Positions 44,450-54,530 are shown, counted from the first letter of the stretch. The stretch is DNA of 64,000 nucleotides from Acetobacterium sp. (GCF_030652775.1 NZ_JAUSPS010000063.1:45668-109667), one strand, 5' to 3'. Notes: generated by a model not told the origin, from the sequence alone. Numbers and translations are program-made.

Positions 44450-45568
44450 ATGTCTTATTACAAACGAGATAAGCGGGCCTGGCTGGTGCTGTCGGATGGC
44501 AGTGTTTTTGAAGGCTATAATTTTGGGTGCGAAGGCACTACCATTGGCGAAATCGTCTTTACCACAGGGATGACCGGTTACCAGGAGGTGTTGACGGATC
44601 CGTCTTATTATGGGCAGATTGTCCTGCAAACATATCCTTTAATTGGAAACTATGGGATCAACAGTGACGATATGGAATCGGAACGAAGCTGGATCAACGG
44701 TTATATTACCAAAGAATGGTGTGAAGAGCCGTCGAATTTTAGAAATACGCACAATATTAACGAGTTTATGATCGAACAGGATAAAATCGGGATATGGGAT
44801 GTCGACACCCGGGCGATTACCCGGGTGATCCGGGAACATGGGACCATGAACGGCGCCATTACCACTGAAGATATTGCCACTACCAAAGACGCCCTGCTGG
44901 AAAAAATCCGGGATTTTAAAATTGTCAATCCGGTTCAGGCCGTGACCCGCAAAAACAAGGGCTGGTATTATAGCCAGGTCAACCGGGCCAATCACGTGGC
45001 CTTGATTGATTATGGGTTCAAGCACAACATTTTGCGGATGCTGCTGCGTTTGGGTTGTAATGTCACCGTAATGCCAGCCAACACCACGATTGACGAAATT
45101 AAGATGCTTAATCCCGATGGAATCATGCTGTCCAACGGACCGGGCGATCCGGCCGAAAATATTGAAATTATTGAAAACCTCAAAGAGTTTGTTAAATACG
45201 GCAAGCCCATTTTTGGCATCTGTCTGGGACACCAGCTGTTGGCGTTAGCCCTGGGGGGCGAAACCTTCAAGCTTAAATACGGCCACCGGGGGATGAACCA
45301 GCCGGTTAAAGATGTCACCAGAGATCGGGTTTTTATTACCAGCCAGAACCACGGCTATGCGGTGGTACCGGAAAGCATCCCTGCTGAAGTGGGAAAAGTG
45401 ACCCATTTCAACTTAAACGACGGCACCTGTGAAGGGGTTGCATATCCGGATATCCACGCCTTTACGGTGCAGTTCCATCCGGAAGCCAGTGCCGGCCCCA
45501 ACGATACCGGCTATTTATTTGAACAATTTACTGATCTTATGGAAAGGGGGCAACAAGGATGCCTTTAA
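44450..45568 (+). CDS. carA: carbamoyl-phosphate synthase small subunit
   Basis: Glutaminase subunit of 372 residues feeding ammonia to CarB. The class I amidotransferase triad is visible (FGICLGHQLLALA for Cys, and HPEASAGP for His/Glu), with the oxyanion region SNGPGDP. The N-terminal domain has the usual GMTGYQEVLTDPSY. Preceded by GGAGG, it overlaps carB by 10 bases. Serves pyrimidine and arginine synthesis. Confidence 0.97.
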   Translation: MSYYKRDKRAWLVLSDGSVFEGYNFGCEGTTIGEIVFTTGMTGYQEVLTDPSYYGQIVLQTYPLIGNYGINSDDMESERSWINGYITKEWCEEPSNFRNTHNINEFMIEQDKIGIWDVDTRAITRVIREHGTMNGAITTEDIATTKDALLEKIRDFKIVNPVQAVTRKNKGWYYSQVNRANHVALIDYGFKHNILRMLLRLGCNVTVMPANTTIDEIKMLNPDGIMLSNGPGDPAENIEIIENLKEFVKYGKPIFGICLGHQLLALALGGETFKLKYGHRGMNQPVKDVTRDRVFITSQNHGYAVVPESIPAEVGKVTHFNLNDGTCEGVAYPDIHAFTVQFHPEASAGPNDTGYLFEQFTDLMERGQQGCL

Positions 45569-48500
45569 GAAGCGATATTAAACGAGTCCTGGTGATTGGC
45601 TCCGGTCCCATTGTCATCGGCCAGGCGGCTGAATTTGATTATGCTGGCACCCAGGCCTGTAAAGCCTTGAAAAATTACGGGCTGGAAGTGATCCTGATTA
45701 ATTCCAACCCGGCGACGATTATGACCGATAAGGCGATGGCAGATAAAATTTACATTGAACCCCTGACCTTAGAAGTCATCAGACGGATTATCCTGATGGA
45801 AAAACCGGATAGTATTTTGTCTACCCTGGGTGGACAAACCGGTCTGACCTTATCGATGCAGCTGGCCAAAGAAGGCTTTTTGGATGCTCACGGCGTTAAG
45901 CTACTGGGCGCCAATCTGGAAACCATCGAAAAAGCCGAAGACCGTCAGGCATTTAAGGATATGATGCGCGAAATCGGCGAGCCCTGTATTCCCTCCGAAG
46001 TGGTCTTAACCATTGAGGATGCGGTTCGTTTTGCCGCTACCATCGGTTATCCAGTGATCGTCCGTCCGGCCTTTACCTTAGGCGGAACTGGCGGTGGGAT
46101 CGCCGCCAACCAACAGGAATTGGAAGAAATCGCCACCCACGGCATACGGCTTTCCCCGATCAGTCAGATTCTGGTCGAAAAAGGGATTGCCGGCTGGAAA
46201 GAAATCGAATTTGAAGTGATGCGGGACGCTAAAGGCAATGTTATCACCGTCTGTAGTATGGAAAACTTTGACCCGGTCGGGATTCACACCGGCGATTCGA
46301 TCGTCGTAGCACCCTGTCAAACCCTTAGTGATAAGGAATTCCAGATGCTTAGGACCTCGGCTCTGAAAATTATTTCCGCCCTGAAAGTTGAAGGCGGCTG
46401 TAATTGTCAGTTTGCTCTCAATCCGCAAAACTTTAACTATGCCGTGATCGAGGTTAACCCCCGGGTTTCCCGTTCATCAGCGTTGGCGTCAAAAGCCACC
46501 GGTTACCCAATTGCCAAGGTCGCCAGTCAGATCGCCATTGGCTTTTCGCTGGATGAAATCATCAATGAGGTCACCGGCACGACCACCGCCTGTTTCGAAC
46601 CGGCGCTGGATTACATTGTCGTTAAGTTCCCACGCTGGCCGTTTGATAAATTTGTCTATGCTAAACGAACGCTGGGCACCCAGATGAAAGCCACCGGTGA
46701 AATCATGTCGATCGGCTCCAGCTTTGAACATGCGATGATGAAAGCGATCCGTTCGATTGAATTGGGCATGGAAACATTAACCACCGAAAAACTGGTGGAA
46801 GCCAGTGATGACGAAATCATGAAAATGCTATCGGATTCTGATGATGAACGCTCTTTTGTCGTTTATGAAGCGATCAAAAGAGGGGTATCTCTGGATACCA
46901 TCTTTGCTAAAACCAAAATAGATAAATGGTTTTTAGATAAGCTGCGTCATCTGGCGGTTATGGAAAAAGATCTGGCGACCCTGGGTTTAACCGAAGAGCG
47001 GGTTCGCGTGGCCCGAGAAATCGGCTTTTTGGATAAAACCATCGAAGAATTATCGGGCGAAAAGATCAATGAAGATCCCAAAACCTACGCTTCCTTTAAA
47101 ATGGTTGATACCTGTGCCGGTGAATTTGCGGCGCAGACGCCCTATTTTTATTCAACCCGGGATAAAGAAAATGAAGCCGCCTTATTTATTGCTGAACATC
47201 CTACCGGCAAAGAACGGATTCTGGTGCTCGGCTCCGGTCCGATCCGCATCGGCCAGGGCATCGAGTTTGACTACTGTTCGGTGCATTGTGCCTGGGCGTT
47301 GCGGGAAAAAGGCTATGAAGCCATTTTCATCAACAACAATCCGGAAACGGTCTCCACTGACTTTGATACCTCCGATCGACTTTATTTTGAACCGCTGACC
47401 AAAGAAGACGTACGTTCGGTGGTAGAAACCGAAAAACCGATTGGTGCCATTGTTCAGTTTGGCGGCCAAACCGCTATCAAGCTGACCCGTTATCTCGAAG
47501 AAATGGGCGTACCGGTGCTGGGAACCTCGCCGGCTAATATTGATGCTGCTGAAGACCGGGAAGTGTTTGACCAGTTGCTGGAATCCTGCCAGATCCGCCG
47601 ACCAGAGGGAGAGACCGTTTATACGACCAGCGAAGCGGTGGAAGTGGCGGAACGTTTAGGCTTCCCGGTACTGCTGCGGCCTTCTTATGTACTCGGCGGA
47701 CAGAACATGATCATCGCCTACGAACGGGAAGACGTGGTCGAATATATGGATATCATCACGATGGTTGAGCTGGAAAACCCGGTCCTGATCGATAAATATC
47801 TGATGGGAAAAGAAGTTGAAGTGGATGCCATCAGTGATGGCGAAAGCTACCTGATTCCGGGGATTATGGAACATATTGAACGGGCGGGGGTGCATTCCGG
47901 CGATTCCATTTCGGTTTATCCGCCGCAAACCCTGGATCAACGCACCAAAGATACCATTATCGACTATACCGGCCGCCTGGTCAAGGCACTGGATATTGTC
48001 GGAATGGTGAACATTCAATATGTCATTTTTGAAGATGAGGTCTACGTGATTGAGGTCAACCCGCGATCCTCACGAACTGTGCCTTATATTTCCAAGGTCA
48101 CTGATATTCCGATGGTCAATATTGCCACCAAAATGATGCTGGGTGACAAGCTGGCCGATCTCGGCTATCAGCCCGGCCTGTATCCGGAAGGCGAGTATGT
48201 CGCCGTTAAGGTGCCAGTATTTAGTTTCTCTAAACTGCAGGATGTCGATACCCAGTTGGGACCAGAAATGAAATCCACGGGCGAAGTTCTGGGCGTTGCC
48301 AAAACCTTTGCTGATGCGCTTTACAAAGGACTGGTCGCTTCCGGCCGTAGTATGGAACGCTCCGGCGGGGTGCTCCTCACCGTTAAAGACCGGGACAAAG
48401 AGGCGATTGTCGAAATCGGCCGCCAATTCCATGAAATGGGCTTTACCATTTACGGCACCGTCGGAACGGCGCTGATTCTCAATGAAAACAATATCCCCAC

Positions 48501-48759
48501 CAAAGTCGTTCGCCGGCTGGCTGAAAGCAAGCCCAATATCGGCGATCTGATCGAAAGCGGTAAGCTGAACTATGTTATTTCCACCTCCAGTAAGGGTCGG
48601 ATGCCGCATCATGATGATGTCCGGATGCGCCGAAAATGCGTGGAAACCTCGATTGCCCTGTTGACCTCGCTGGACACGGCTCAGGCGTTGCTGGATTGTT
48701 TAAAATCCAACCGCACGATGGCCGAAATCGAACTGGTCGATATTAAAGAAATTCGCTAA
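45559..48759 (+). CDS. carB: carbamoyl-phosphate synthase large subunit
   Basis: Synthetase subunit of 1066 residues with two homologous ATP-grasp halves, each opening with a GSGP-IGQ motif (GSGPIVIGQAAEFDYAG and GSGPIRIGQGIEFDY). The C-terminal MGS-like domain (about 930-1066) has FTIYGTVGTALILN, the allosteric region. It makes carbamoyl phosphate from bicarbonate, ammonia and two ATP. Its start overlaps the carA end, so the subunits are co-translated. A terminator follows. Confidence 0.97.
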   Translation: MPLRSDIKRVLVIGSGPIVIGQAAEFDYAGTQACKALKNYGLEVILINSNPATIMTDKAMADKIYIEPLTLEVIRRIILMEKPDSILSTLGGQTGLTLSMQLAKEGFLDAHGVKLLGANLETIEKAEDRQAFKDMMREIGEPCIPSEVVLTIEDAVRFAATIGYPVIVRPAFTLGGTGGGIAANQQELEEIATHGIRLSPISQILVEKGIAGWKEIEFEVMRDAKGNVITVCSMENFDPVGIHTGDSIVVAPCQTLSDKEFQMLRTSALKIISALKVEGGCNCQFALNPQNFNYAVIEVNPRVSRSSALASKATGYPIAKVASQIAIGFSLDEIINEVTGTTTACFEPALDYIVVKFPRWPFDKFVYAKRTLGTQMKATGEIMSIGSSFEHAMMKAIRSIELGMETLTTEKLVEASDDEIMKMLSDSDDERSFVVYEAIKRGVSLDTIFAKTKIDKWFLDKLRHLAVMEKDLATLGLTEERVRVAREIGFLDKTIEELSGEKINEDPKTYASFKMVDTCAGEFAAQTPYFYSTRDKENEAALFIAEHPTGKERILVLGSGPIRIGQGIEFDYCSVHCAWALREKGYEAIFINNNPETVSTDFDTSDRLYFEPLTKEDVRSVVETEKPIGAIVQFGGQTAIKLTRYLEEMGVPVLGTSPANIDAAEDREVFDQLLESCQIRRPEGETVYTTSEAVEVAERLGFPVLLRPSYVLGGQNMIIAYEREDVVEYMDIITMVELENPVLIDKYLMGKEVEVDAISDGESYLIPGIMEHIERAGVHSGDSISVYPPQTLDQRTKDTIIDYTGRLVKALDIVGMVNIQYVIFEDEVYVIEVNPRSSRTVPYISKVTDIPMVNIATKMMLGDKLADLGYQPGLYPEGEYVAVKVPVFSFSKLQDVDTQLGPEMKSTGEVLGVAKTFADALYKGLVASGRSMERSGGVLLTVKDRDKEAIVEIGRQFHEMGFTIYGTVGTALILNENNIPTKVVRRLAESKPNIGDLIESGKLNYVISTSSKGRMPHHDDVRMRRKCVETSIALLTSLDTAQALLDCLKSNRTMAEIELVDIKEIR

Positions 48760-48779
48760 AATAAAGCAGGCTTTTAACA

Positions 48780-48817
48780 AAAGAACTTATTCAATTGCGT
48801 TGAATAAGTTCTTTTTA
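48780..48817 (+). terminator. rho-independent terminator
   Basis: AAAGAACTTATTCAA/TTGAATAAGTTCTTT, a perfect 15 bp stem with a short loop and T-run, closing carAB. Confidence 0.92.
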
Positions 48818-48870
48818 TTTGGTAGAATGGAAAGAACTTTATATAACGACAAAAAAAGAAGGGATAACAG

Positions 48871-51102
48871 ATGATCACGAAGTCTAAAAAAATCAAAGCC
48901 AGTTTTATTGCGGTGATAACGGTTATTCTTTTTTTTGCCTTGAGCTGGTATTATGTAGCGTTGATTAATCATGCCCTGAGAGAGCAGACCCTTTTATATC
49001 TTTCAGAAGTTGGCACCCGGGGCGTGGCTCTGGTGGAAAGCAAGGTTGATAATGAACTGGAAAGTTTAAAAACGACCAGTAAGCTGATTGAATCCAGTGG
49101 TAATTTTGATCAAAGTCATATGCTAAAACTAATTAATCTCGAGGCTGGCGAGGGAAATTATAAACGGATGGCGATTGCCCTTCCCAATGGCGATTTGATG
49201 ACCTCTGATGGGCTAGCCTATAACATTGCTGATCGGCCTTATTTTCAGGAGGCCATCAAAGGGAAAGCGACAGTATCGGATACCATCAACGACTATACCG
49301 ATGACAAGCCCATCAATGTTTATGCCGTACCTGTTTTTAAAGAGGGTCAGGTGGTGGCCGTGGTGATCGCTTCGGTAGAAACTGTGAACATGAAACGATA
49401 TCTGGAGGTGGGCAGTTTCTCCAACCAGGGTTATTCCTACATTGTCAAAGCCAATGGCGATGAGGTGGTTTCTTCAGTGCATGCCAATAGCCCGGGAGCG
49501 TTTGACAATATCATCGAAATGCTTAAAGAGGCGGATTTAAGAGATGGCGATGATTTAGAAACGATCAGCGACAATATGGCCACCGGCAAAAGTGGCAGCT
49601 TTGCCAGTTATTATGCGGGAATGGAACGGTATACGATTTATAAACCGCTGGCCATCAATGACTGGTATATGATGACGGTGGTACCAACGAAGGTGGTTAG
49701 CGCCCAAACCTCACAAATCAGCTGGTATTCCTTTATGCTAATCGCCGCTGCGCTTTTGGCAATCACCCTGATGTTTATTATTATTCTGTTTTACCAGAAC
49801 CGTGCCAAAAAGCGACTGGAACGGATTGCCTATGTGGACGAGGTAACGGGCGGTAATAACTGGCAGAAATTCAAGCTGGAAGCAACTGAAATTCTGGAAT
49901 TAAAAACGGTGACCCATTGTGCCTTATTAACCTTTGACATTGACCGGTTTCGTTTTATAAATGAAGAGTACGGCCATGAAAAGGGCGACCAGGTGCTTAA
50001 GCTGGTCGTGGGGATCCTGGAAAACCGGATGGCCAAACAGGAAACCTATGCCCGGGTATCCGGGGATCATTTTGCGATCCTCTGTGTCTGCGATGAGCGG
50101 GATAAAATAACCTGGCGGATTAAAGAATTTGTCCGGATTTTGAATGAAGAAAGAGAAGCGATCGGCATTAAGGAACGGCTTTCCTGCCATTTTGGGATTT
50201 ATATCATTGAAGACAAGCAAGGTAATCTCGAAAAAATCCGGGAAAAGGCCAATATGGCCCGGATTGCCGCCAAAACCGCCGAGAACAATCGCTGGTTTTT
50301 CTATTCGGATGCCTTCCGGAAGAAAATTGGCGATGAAAAAGAAATTATCGACCAGATGGAAGATGCCCTCGAAAATAATGAGTTTGAAATGTATCTCCAG
50401 CCCAAGTATGATCTCCATCGCAATGCCTATTGCGGCAGTGAGGCGCTGGTGCGATGGCGGCATCCCGACAAAGGGTTGATCTCCCCGGGCGAATTTATTC
50501 CCATTTTTGAACAAACCGGGTTTATTAAAAAGCTGGATATGTTCATGCTGGAAGCGGTTTGTAAAGTTTTAAAACGTTGGGAAGAAAAAAAATATCCGGA
50601 ACTGTCGATCTCGGTTAACATCTCCCGAAAAAATCTCAAACAGACTGATTTTATCGAAAATGTTTTAAATATCACCAATCAATATCGGATCAACCGTGGC
50701 AATCTGGAAATTGAGCTCACTGAATCCAGTATTTTTGAAGATGTCGAGCGGATGATTGAGATTGGTGAAGCCGTCCGGAATTATGGGTTTAAGATGTCAA
50801 TGGACGACTTTGGATCCGGCTATTCGTCCATCAATCTATTGGGGAATCTGCCCCTCGATATCATTAAGATGGATCAGGGCTTTTTTAACAATAACCTGAA
50901 ACGGAAACAAAATCATATTGTCGTCGAAGCCACCATTAACATGATCAAAAAACTGGGGATGACGGTAGTGGCTGAAGGCATTGAAACCGCAGCGGAAGTT
51001 GAAATGCTCAGAGCATTGGGGTGCGATATCATTCAGGGTTACTATTTTGGTAAGCCGATGACGGTTGATGCATTCGAAAAGCAGATTCTTACAAACAAGT
51101 GA
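48871..51102 (+). CDS. dCache-GGDEF-EAL protein (c-di-GMP phosphodiesterase)
   Basis: Protein of 743 residues: TM1 (about 10-32), dCache sensor (about 35-285), TM2 (about 290-312), GGDEF domain (about 325-480) and EAL domain (about 490-740). The cyclase motif is broken (RVSGDHF in place of GGDEF), but the EAL site is complete (SEALVRW, MDDFGSGYSS, VAEGIET). It is therefore probably a sensor-controlled phosphodiesterase with a GTP- or c-di-GMP-binding pseudo-cyclase. Only about 20 bases separate it from pilB, so it is part of the pilus operon. Confidence 0.94.
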   Translation: MITKSKKIKASFIAVITVILFFALSWYYVALINHALREQTLLYLSEVGTRGVALVESKVDNELESLKTTSKLIESSGNFDQSHMLKLINLEAGEGNYKRMAIALPNGDLMTSDGLAYNIADRPYFQEAIKGKATVSDTINDYTDDKPINVYAVPVFKEGQVVAVVIASVETVNMKRYLEVGSFSNQGYSYIVKANGDEVVSSVHANSPGAFDNIIEMLKEADLRDGDDLETISDNMATGKSGSFASYYAGMERYTIYKPLAINDWYMMTVVPTKVVSAQTSQISWYSFMLIAAALLAITLMFIIILFYQNRAKKRLERIAYVDEVTGGNNWQKFKLEATEILELKTVTHCALLTFDIDRFRFINEEYGHEKGDQVLKLVVGILENRMAKQETYARVSGDHFAILCVCDERDKITWRIKEFVRILNEEREAIGIKERLSCHFGIYIIEDKQGNLEKIREKANMARIAAKTAENNRWFFYSDAFRKKIGDEKEIIDQMEDALENNEFEMYLQPKYDLHRNAYCGSEALVRWRHPDKGLISPGEFIPIFEQTGFIKKLDMFMLEAVCKVLKRWEEKKYPELSISVNISRKNLKQTDFIENVLNITNQYRINRGNLEIELTESSIFEDVERMIEIGEAVRNYGFKMSMDDFGSGYSSINLLGNLPLDIIKMDQGFFNNNLKRKQNHIVVEATINMIKKLGMTVVAEGIETAAEVEMLRALGCDIIQGYYFGKPMTVDAFEKQILTNK

Positions 51103-51123
51103 TCTTTGGGGAAGAGGAAAATA

Positions 51124-52806
51124 ATGGAAACTAAAAACATTCGCATCGGTGATATCTTAATCGGCGCCGGCTTTATTAAAGAGGAACAGCTCCAGGAAGC
51201 GTTGGCCTACCAGAAGGTCGATAAAAGCAAACGGTTGGGCGCCATTCTGGTTGACTATGGCTATGTTACTGAGTCGCAATTGCTGGAGGCGCTGTCCAAA
51301 CGGCTGAATGTGCTGGTACTGGATTTAAAAGACACGGTTATCGATCTGGAAGCGGCCGGGAAAATCCCCCAGAATATCGCCTTTAAATATACGTTAATTC
51401 CCATTGGTGAAGAAAAAAATCACCTGGTGGTGGCGATGAACGATCCGCTCGATTTTTACGCCATCGAGGATCTGCGGCTGATTACCAATATGAATATCGA
51501 TGTGGTACTGGCACCGCGGGAAGTGATTCTCGAAACGATCCGGAAATCTTATACCGAAATCGAAGCCCGAAAGGCCGCCTCGGCCGCCAACAAAACCGTC
51601 GAGGGTAGCAGTTTATCCTTTGTCGAGGATATTCTTACCAACGAGGGCGATGCCCCGATTGTCAATCTGGTCAATTCGGTCTTGTTAAAAGGCCATAATG
51701 CCGGTGCCAGTGATATTCATATCGAGCCATTTGAAAAAGAAACCATTATCCGGCTCCGGGTCGATGGCCTGATTGTCGATTACCTGACCCTCGCCAATAA
51801 TCTTCACCAGTCCCTGATCGCCCGCATTAAGATTCTGTCCAATCTGGATATTGCTGAACGTCGGGTACCCCAGGATGGGCATTTCCGGATCCGTATCGAC
51901 GGCGTTGAAATGAATGTCCGAAGTTCCAGCATGCCGACAGTTTATGGCGAAAAAATGGTGATGCGTTTTTTAAGCATGAACGTGCCCCTGGATCATGCCG
52001 GTCAATTCGGCATGAACGATCAGGATTATCAGAAAATTCTGCAGATGCTGCAAAGTCCCCATGGGGTGGTTTATATCACCGGCCCGACCGGTAGCGGAAA
52101 AACCACCACCCTGTATATGATTCTGGAAATGCTCAGCCAGCGAAATGTTAATATCGCCACGATCGAAGATCCGGTCGAGCGGAATCTGCCCAAAATCAAC
52201 CAGACCCAGGTCAATATTCTGGCCGGGCTGACATTTGATGTCGGTCTGCGTTCGATCCTGCGGCAGGATCCCGATATTATCATGGTTGGTGAAACCCGGG
52301 ATGCCGAAACTGCCTCGATTGCCGTTCGTTCGGCGATCACCGGCCATCTGGTACTGTCGACTCTGCATACCAATGATGCCGTTTCGGCAGTGGTCCGGCT
52401 CCAGGATATGGGCGTCGAACCCTATATGGTCGCCAATTCCTTAACTGGGGTGGTGGCCCAGCGACTGGTCAAAAAAATCTGTCCCAATTGCCGGGAAGCC
52501 TATGTGGCCAGCGAGATTGAGAAAGACCTGCTGGGCGAACCACGCTTGACCACACTATATCGCGGCCGCGGCTGCCATATCTGTAATAACACCGGTTATA
52601 AAGGCCGAACTGCCATCCATGAAATTCTGGCGATTGATAAAACGATCCGCACGATGATTTCCCGAAAAGAACCGATCGAGGATATTTACAGCTATGTCGA
52701 AGAAACCGGTCGGCTGATTCCGCTCCGTAAAAGTGTCTCCAACCTGACCATCCAGGGGATTACCTCGATGGAAGAATTTCTTAAATTATCATATTATGTG
52801 GAATAG
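51124..52806 (+). CDS. pilB: type IV pilus extension ATPase with MshEN-type domain
   Basis: PilB/GspE ATPase of 560 residues. The N-terminus has two LG-x-x-L repeats (RIGDILIGAGFIKEEQL and RLGAILVDYGYVTESQL), the MshEN pattern known to bind c-di-GMP. The motor has Walker A GPTGSGKTTTL, Asp box, Walker B DIIMVGETRD, His box, and a CPNC...CHIC zinc site. ATG 51124 follows GAGG; TTG 51106 is too early. It powers pilus assembly and sits 11 bases before pilT. Confidence 0.95.
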   Translation: METKNIRIGDILIGAGFIKEEQLQEALAYQKVDKSKRLGAILVDYGYVTESQLLEALSKRLNVLVLDLKDTVIDLEAAGKIPQNIAFKYTLIPIGEEKNHLVVAMNDPLDFYAIEDLRLITNMNIDVVLAPREVILETIRKSYTEIEARKAASAANKTVEGSSLSFVEDILTNEGDAPIVNLVNSVLLKGHNAGASDIHIEPFEKETIIRLRVDGLIVDYLTLANNLHQSLIARIKILSNLDIAERRVPQDGHFRIRIDGVEMNVRSSSMPTVYGEKMVMRFLSMNVPLDHAGQFGMNDQDYQKILQMLQSPHGVVYITGPTGSGKTTTLYMILEMLSQRNVNIATIEDPVERNLPKINQTQVNILAGLTFDVGLRSILRQDPDIIMVGETRDAETASIAVRSAITGHLVLSTLHTNDAVSAVVRLQDMGVEPYMVANSLTGVVAQRLVKKICPNCREAYVASEIEKDLLGEPRLTTLYRGRGCHICNNTGYKGRTAIHEILAIDKTIRTMISRKEPIEDIYSYVEETGRLIPLRKSVSNLTIQGITSMEEFLKLSYYVE

Positions 52807-52817
52807 GGAGAAAAATC

Positions 52818-53873
52818 ATGACAAGTTTTTTAGATCTGGTCAACTACGGCCGCCGCAACGATTGTTCGGATATCCATTTATCCCGGGAGCTGCCGCCGGT
52901 TTTTAGAAAAAACGGCAAACTCTATCAAAGTGATTTTGAGCATAACCCGCAGATTATTGAAAACCTGATTTTCAGTCTGCTGACCGTCGACGAACAAAAG
53001 ACCCTGGCGTCCGGCACCGATCTGGATTTTTGTCATGTCACCCCGGAAGGGCTACGGCAGCGGGTCAACATCTATAAACAGCAGGGCAGCTATGCCGCCG
53101 CCATCCGGCTGCTCAATGATACCATCCCCAGCTTTGAAGATCTTAAACTACCACCGATTATCCGTAAGCTGGCGTCTGAGCCCCGGGGCCTGATTTTAAT
53201 CACCGGCCCCACCGGCAGCGGGAAATCCACTACCCTGGCCTCGATGATTGACTACATCAACACCAATCGGGCGGTCCATATTTTAACCATTGAAGACCCG
53301 GTCGAGTATAAGCACGAGCATAAGCGCAGCATTGTTCATCAGCGCGAAATCGGGGTCGATGCCAGCTCCTTTGCCTCGGCGCTGCGGTCTTCGCTGCGGG
53401 AGGATCCGGACGTCATTCTGGTCGGCGAAATGCGGGACTACGAAACCGTTTCGGCCGCTGTCACCGCCGCTGAAACCGGCCATCTGGTGCTTTCTACTCT
53501 CCACACCATTGGCGCAGCCAATACCATTGACCGAATTATTGACGTCTTTCCGCCCCACAGCCAGCAACAGATCCGCACCCAGCTGTCCAGTATTTTAAAA
53601 GGCGTTGTCACCCAGCAACTGGTGCCGTTGGCCAGCGGCGATGGCCGGATGGCATCGCTGGAGGTGCTGATCGGTACCGATGCGGTACTCAACCTGATCC
53701 GCGAAAATAAAACCCACCAACTGGCTTCAGTGATGCAAACCGGTGGTCGCGACGGGATGAAAACCCTGAACGCCGATCTGGCGATGCTGGTTCGGGATCA
53801 AAAGATCACCTACGATGTCGGTTTGGAATGGGCGAGTGATAAGCAGGAGTTTAATCAGTATTTTGGCCGATAG
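52818..53873 (+). CDS. pilT: type IV pilus retraction ATPase
   Basis: PilT of 351 residues that depolymerises pili. It has Walker A GPTGSGKSTTL, Asp box (IEDPVEYKHEH), Walker B DPDVILVGEMRD, the His box STLHT, and the C-terminal VLNLIRENK, close to the AIRNLIRE retraction motif. Co-transcribed with pilB. It implies that the pili retract, for twitching, surface contact or DNA uptake. Confidence 0.95.
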   Translation: MTSFLDLVNYGRRNDCSDIHLSRELPPVFRKNGKLYQSDFEHNPQIIENLIFSLLTVDEQKTLASGTDLDFCHVTPEGLRQRVNIYKQQGSYAAAIRLLNDTIPSFEDLKLPPIIRKLASEPRGLILITGPTGSGKSTTLASMIDYINTNRAVHILTIEDPVEYKHEHKRSIVHQREIGVDASSFASALRSSLREDPDVILVGEMRDYETVSAAVTAAETGHLVLSTLHTIGAANTIDRIIDVFPPHSQQQIRTQLSSILKGVVTQQLVPLASGDGRMASLEVLIGTDAVLNLIRENKTHQLASVMQTGGRDGMKTLNADLAMLVRDQKITYDVGLEWASDKQEFNQYFGR

Positions 53874-54116
53874 CCTGGCCACCACAATAACGTGGATATC
53901 AAATTTGTCGGGGCGGTTATCACCGCCCGAACGCAGTCATGTCTTAATGCGAACTTAATCCTAATCGACGATAATTATTAAAGCGTTTGGTGCGTGCATT
54001 TGCGATCACCCACAACCCCGTTGAGAAATAAAAAATCTGTTCACAAACTGAGCAATTCATGATGGTTTGTCAAAAAAAATCACCCTATGCCTTTGAAAAT
54101 TCACAGAAAGATTAGC
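53874..54116. other. intergenic stretch after pilT
   Basis: No ORF is supported. GGGCGG (53911-53916) and CCGCCC (53923-53928) form a hairpin without a T-run. This stretch separates the motor genes from the riboswitch-controlled pilin operon. Confidence 0.5.
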
Positions 54117-54145
54117 TTGACTTTTAATTGAAAAACAATTAAGAT
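54117..54145 (+). promoter_or_regulatory. promoter of c-di-GMP riboswitch module 1
   Basis: TTGACT and TAAGAT with 17 bp spacing, the same boxes and spacing as in module 2. Confidence 0.85.
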
Positions 54146-54151
54146 AAGAGA

Positions 54152-54249
54152 GCGAATAGCATATCAGATGAAAGTCTGTGACGCAAAGCTTCAGGGTCTA
54201 AGTTATGATCGGCGATTCAAATCGCAACATAATACGACAGCCAGCTGCC
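54152..54249 (+). ncRNA. class I c-di-GMP riboswitch (GEMM), module 1
   Basis: The GAAA-capped P2 hairpin in CAGATGAAAGTCTG leads into GACGCAAAGC, then TTCAGGGTCTAAG, and the closing ACGACAGCCAGCTGCC. These are the conserved GEMM-I elements. A terminator overlaps its 3' end, so ligand should change termination before the pilin genes. Confidence 0.93.
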
Positions 54250-54270
54250 ACACGAGATGTGGCTTTTTTT
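54247..54270 (+). terminator. terminator of module 1
   Basis: GCCACA/TGTGGC stem with a 5 base loop followed by seven T. Its left arm includes the 3' GCCA of the aptamer, so the two structures can compete. Confidence 0.88.
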
Positions 54271-54337
54271 GCGCCTGAAAAAATGTCGATGGTGGAGGTC
54301 GATGGGTAGACTTGTAACAAAAATGTAAAGTTTTAAC

Positions 54338-54366
54338 TTGACTTTTAAGAGAGTTTAACATAAGAT
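54338..54366 (+). promoter_or_regulatory. promoter of c-di-GMP riboswitch module 2
   Basis: TTGACT and TAAGAT with 17 bp spacing, identical in both boxes to module 1. Confidence 0.87.
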
Positions 54367-54392
54367 TTAATTACAAATAGATAGAATAGTAA

Positions 54393-54484
54393 AGGCAAAA
54401 CAGATGAAAATCTGGGACGCAAAGCTACAGGGTCTAAGTCAGATAACCGAAAAATGTTATTTTGATACGACAGCCAGTTGCCAC
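54393..54484 (+). ncRNA. class I c-di-GMP riboswitch (GEMM), module 2
   Basis: GGCAAAACAGATG opens P1 and the GAAA-capped P2, then GGGACGCAAAGC, TACAGGGTCTAAGTCA, and the closing ACGACAGCCAGTTGCC. It is a better match to the consensus than module 1, and lies about 220 bp downstream in the same order. Confidence 0.95.
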
Positions 54485-54506
54485 ACGGTACAGTGTGGCT
54501 TTTTTT
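54480..54506 (+). terminator. terminator of module 2
   Basis: GCCACAC/GTGTGGC stem with a 6 base loop followed by seven T. The left arm overlaps the end of the P1 stem. Confidence 0.9.
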
Positions 54507-54530
54507 GACCCCAAAAGCTAATGAAACTAA

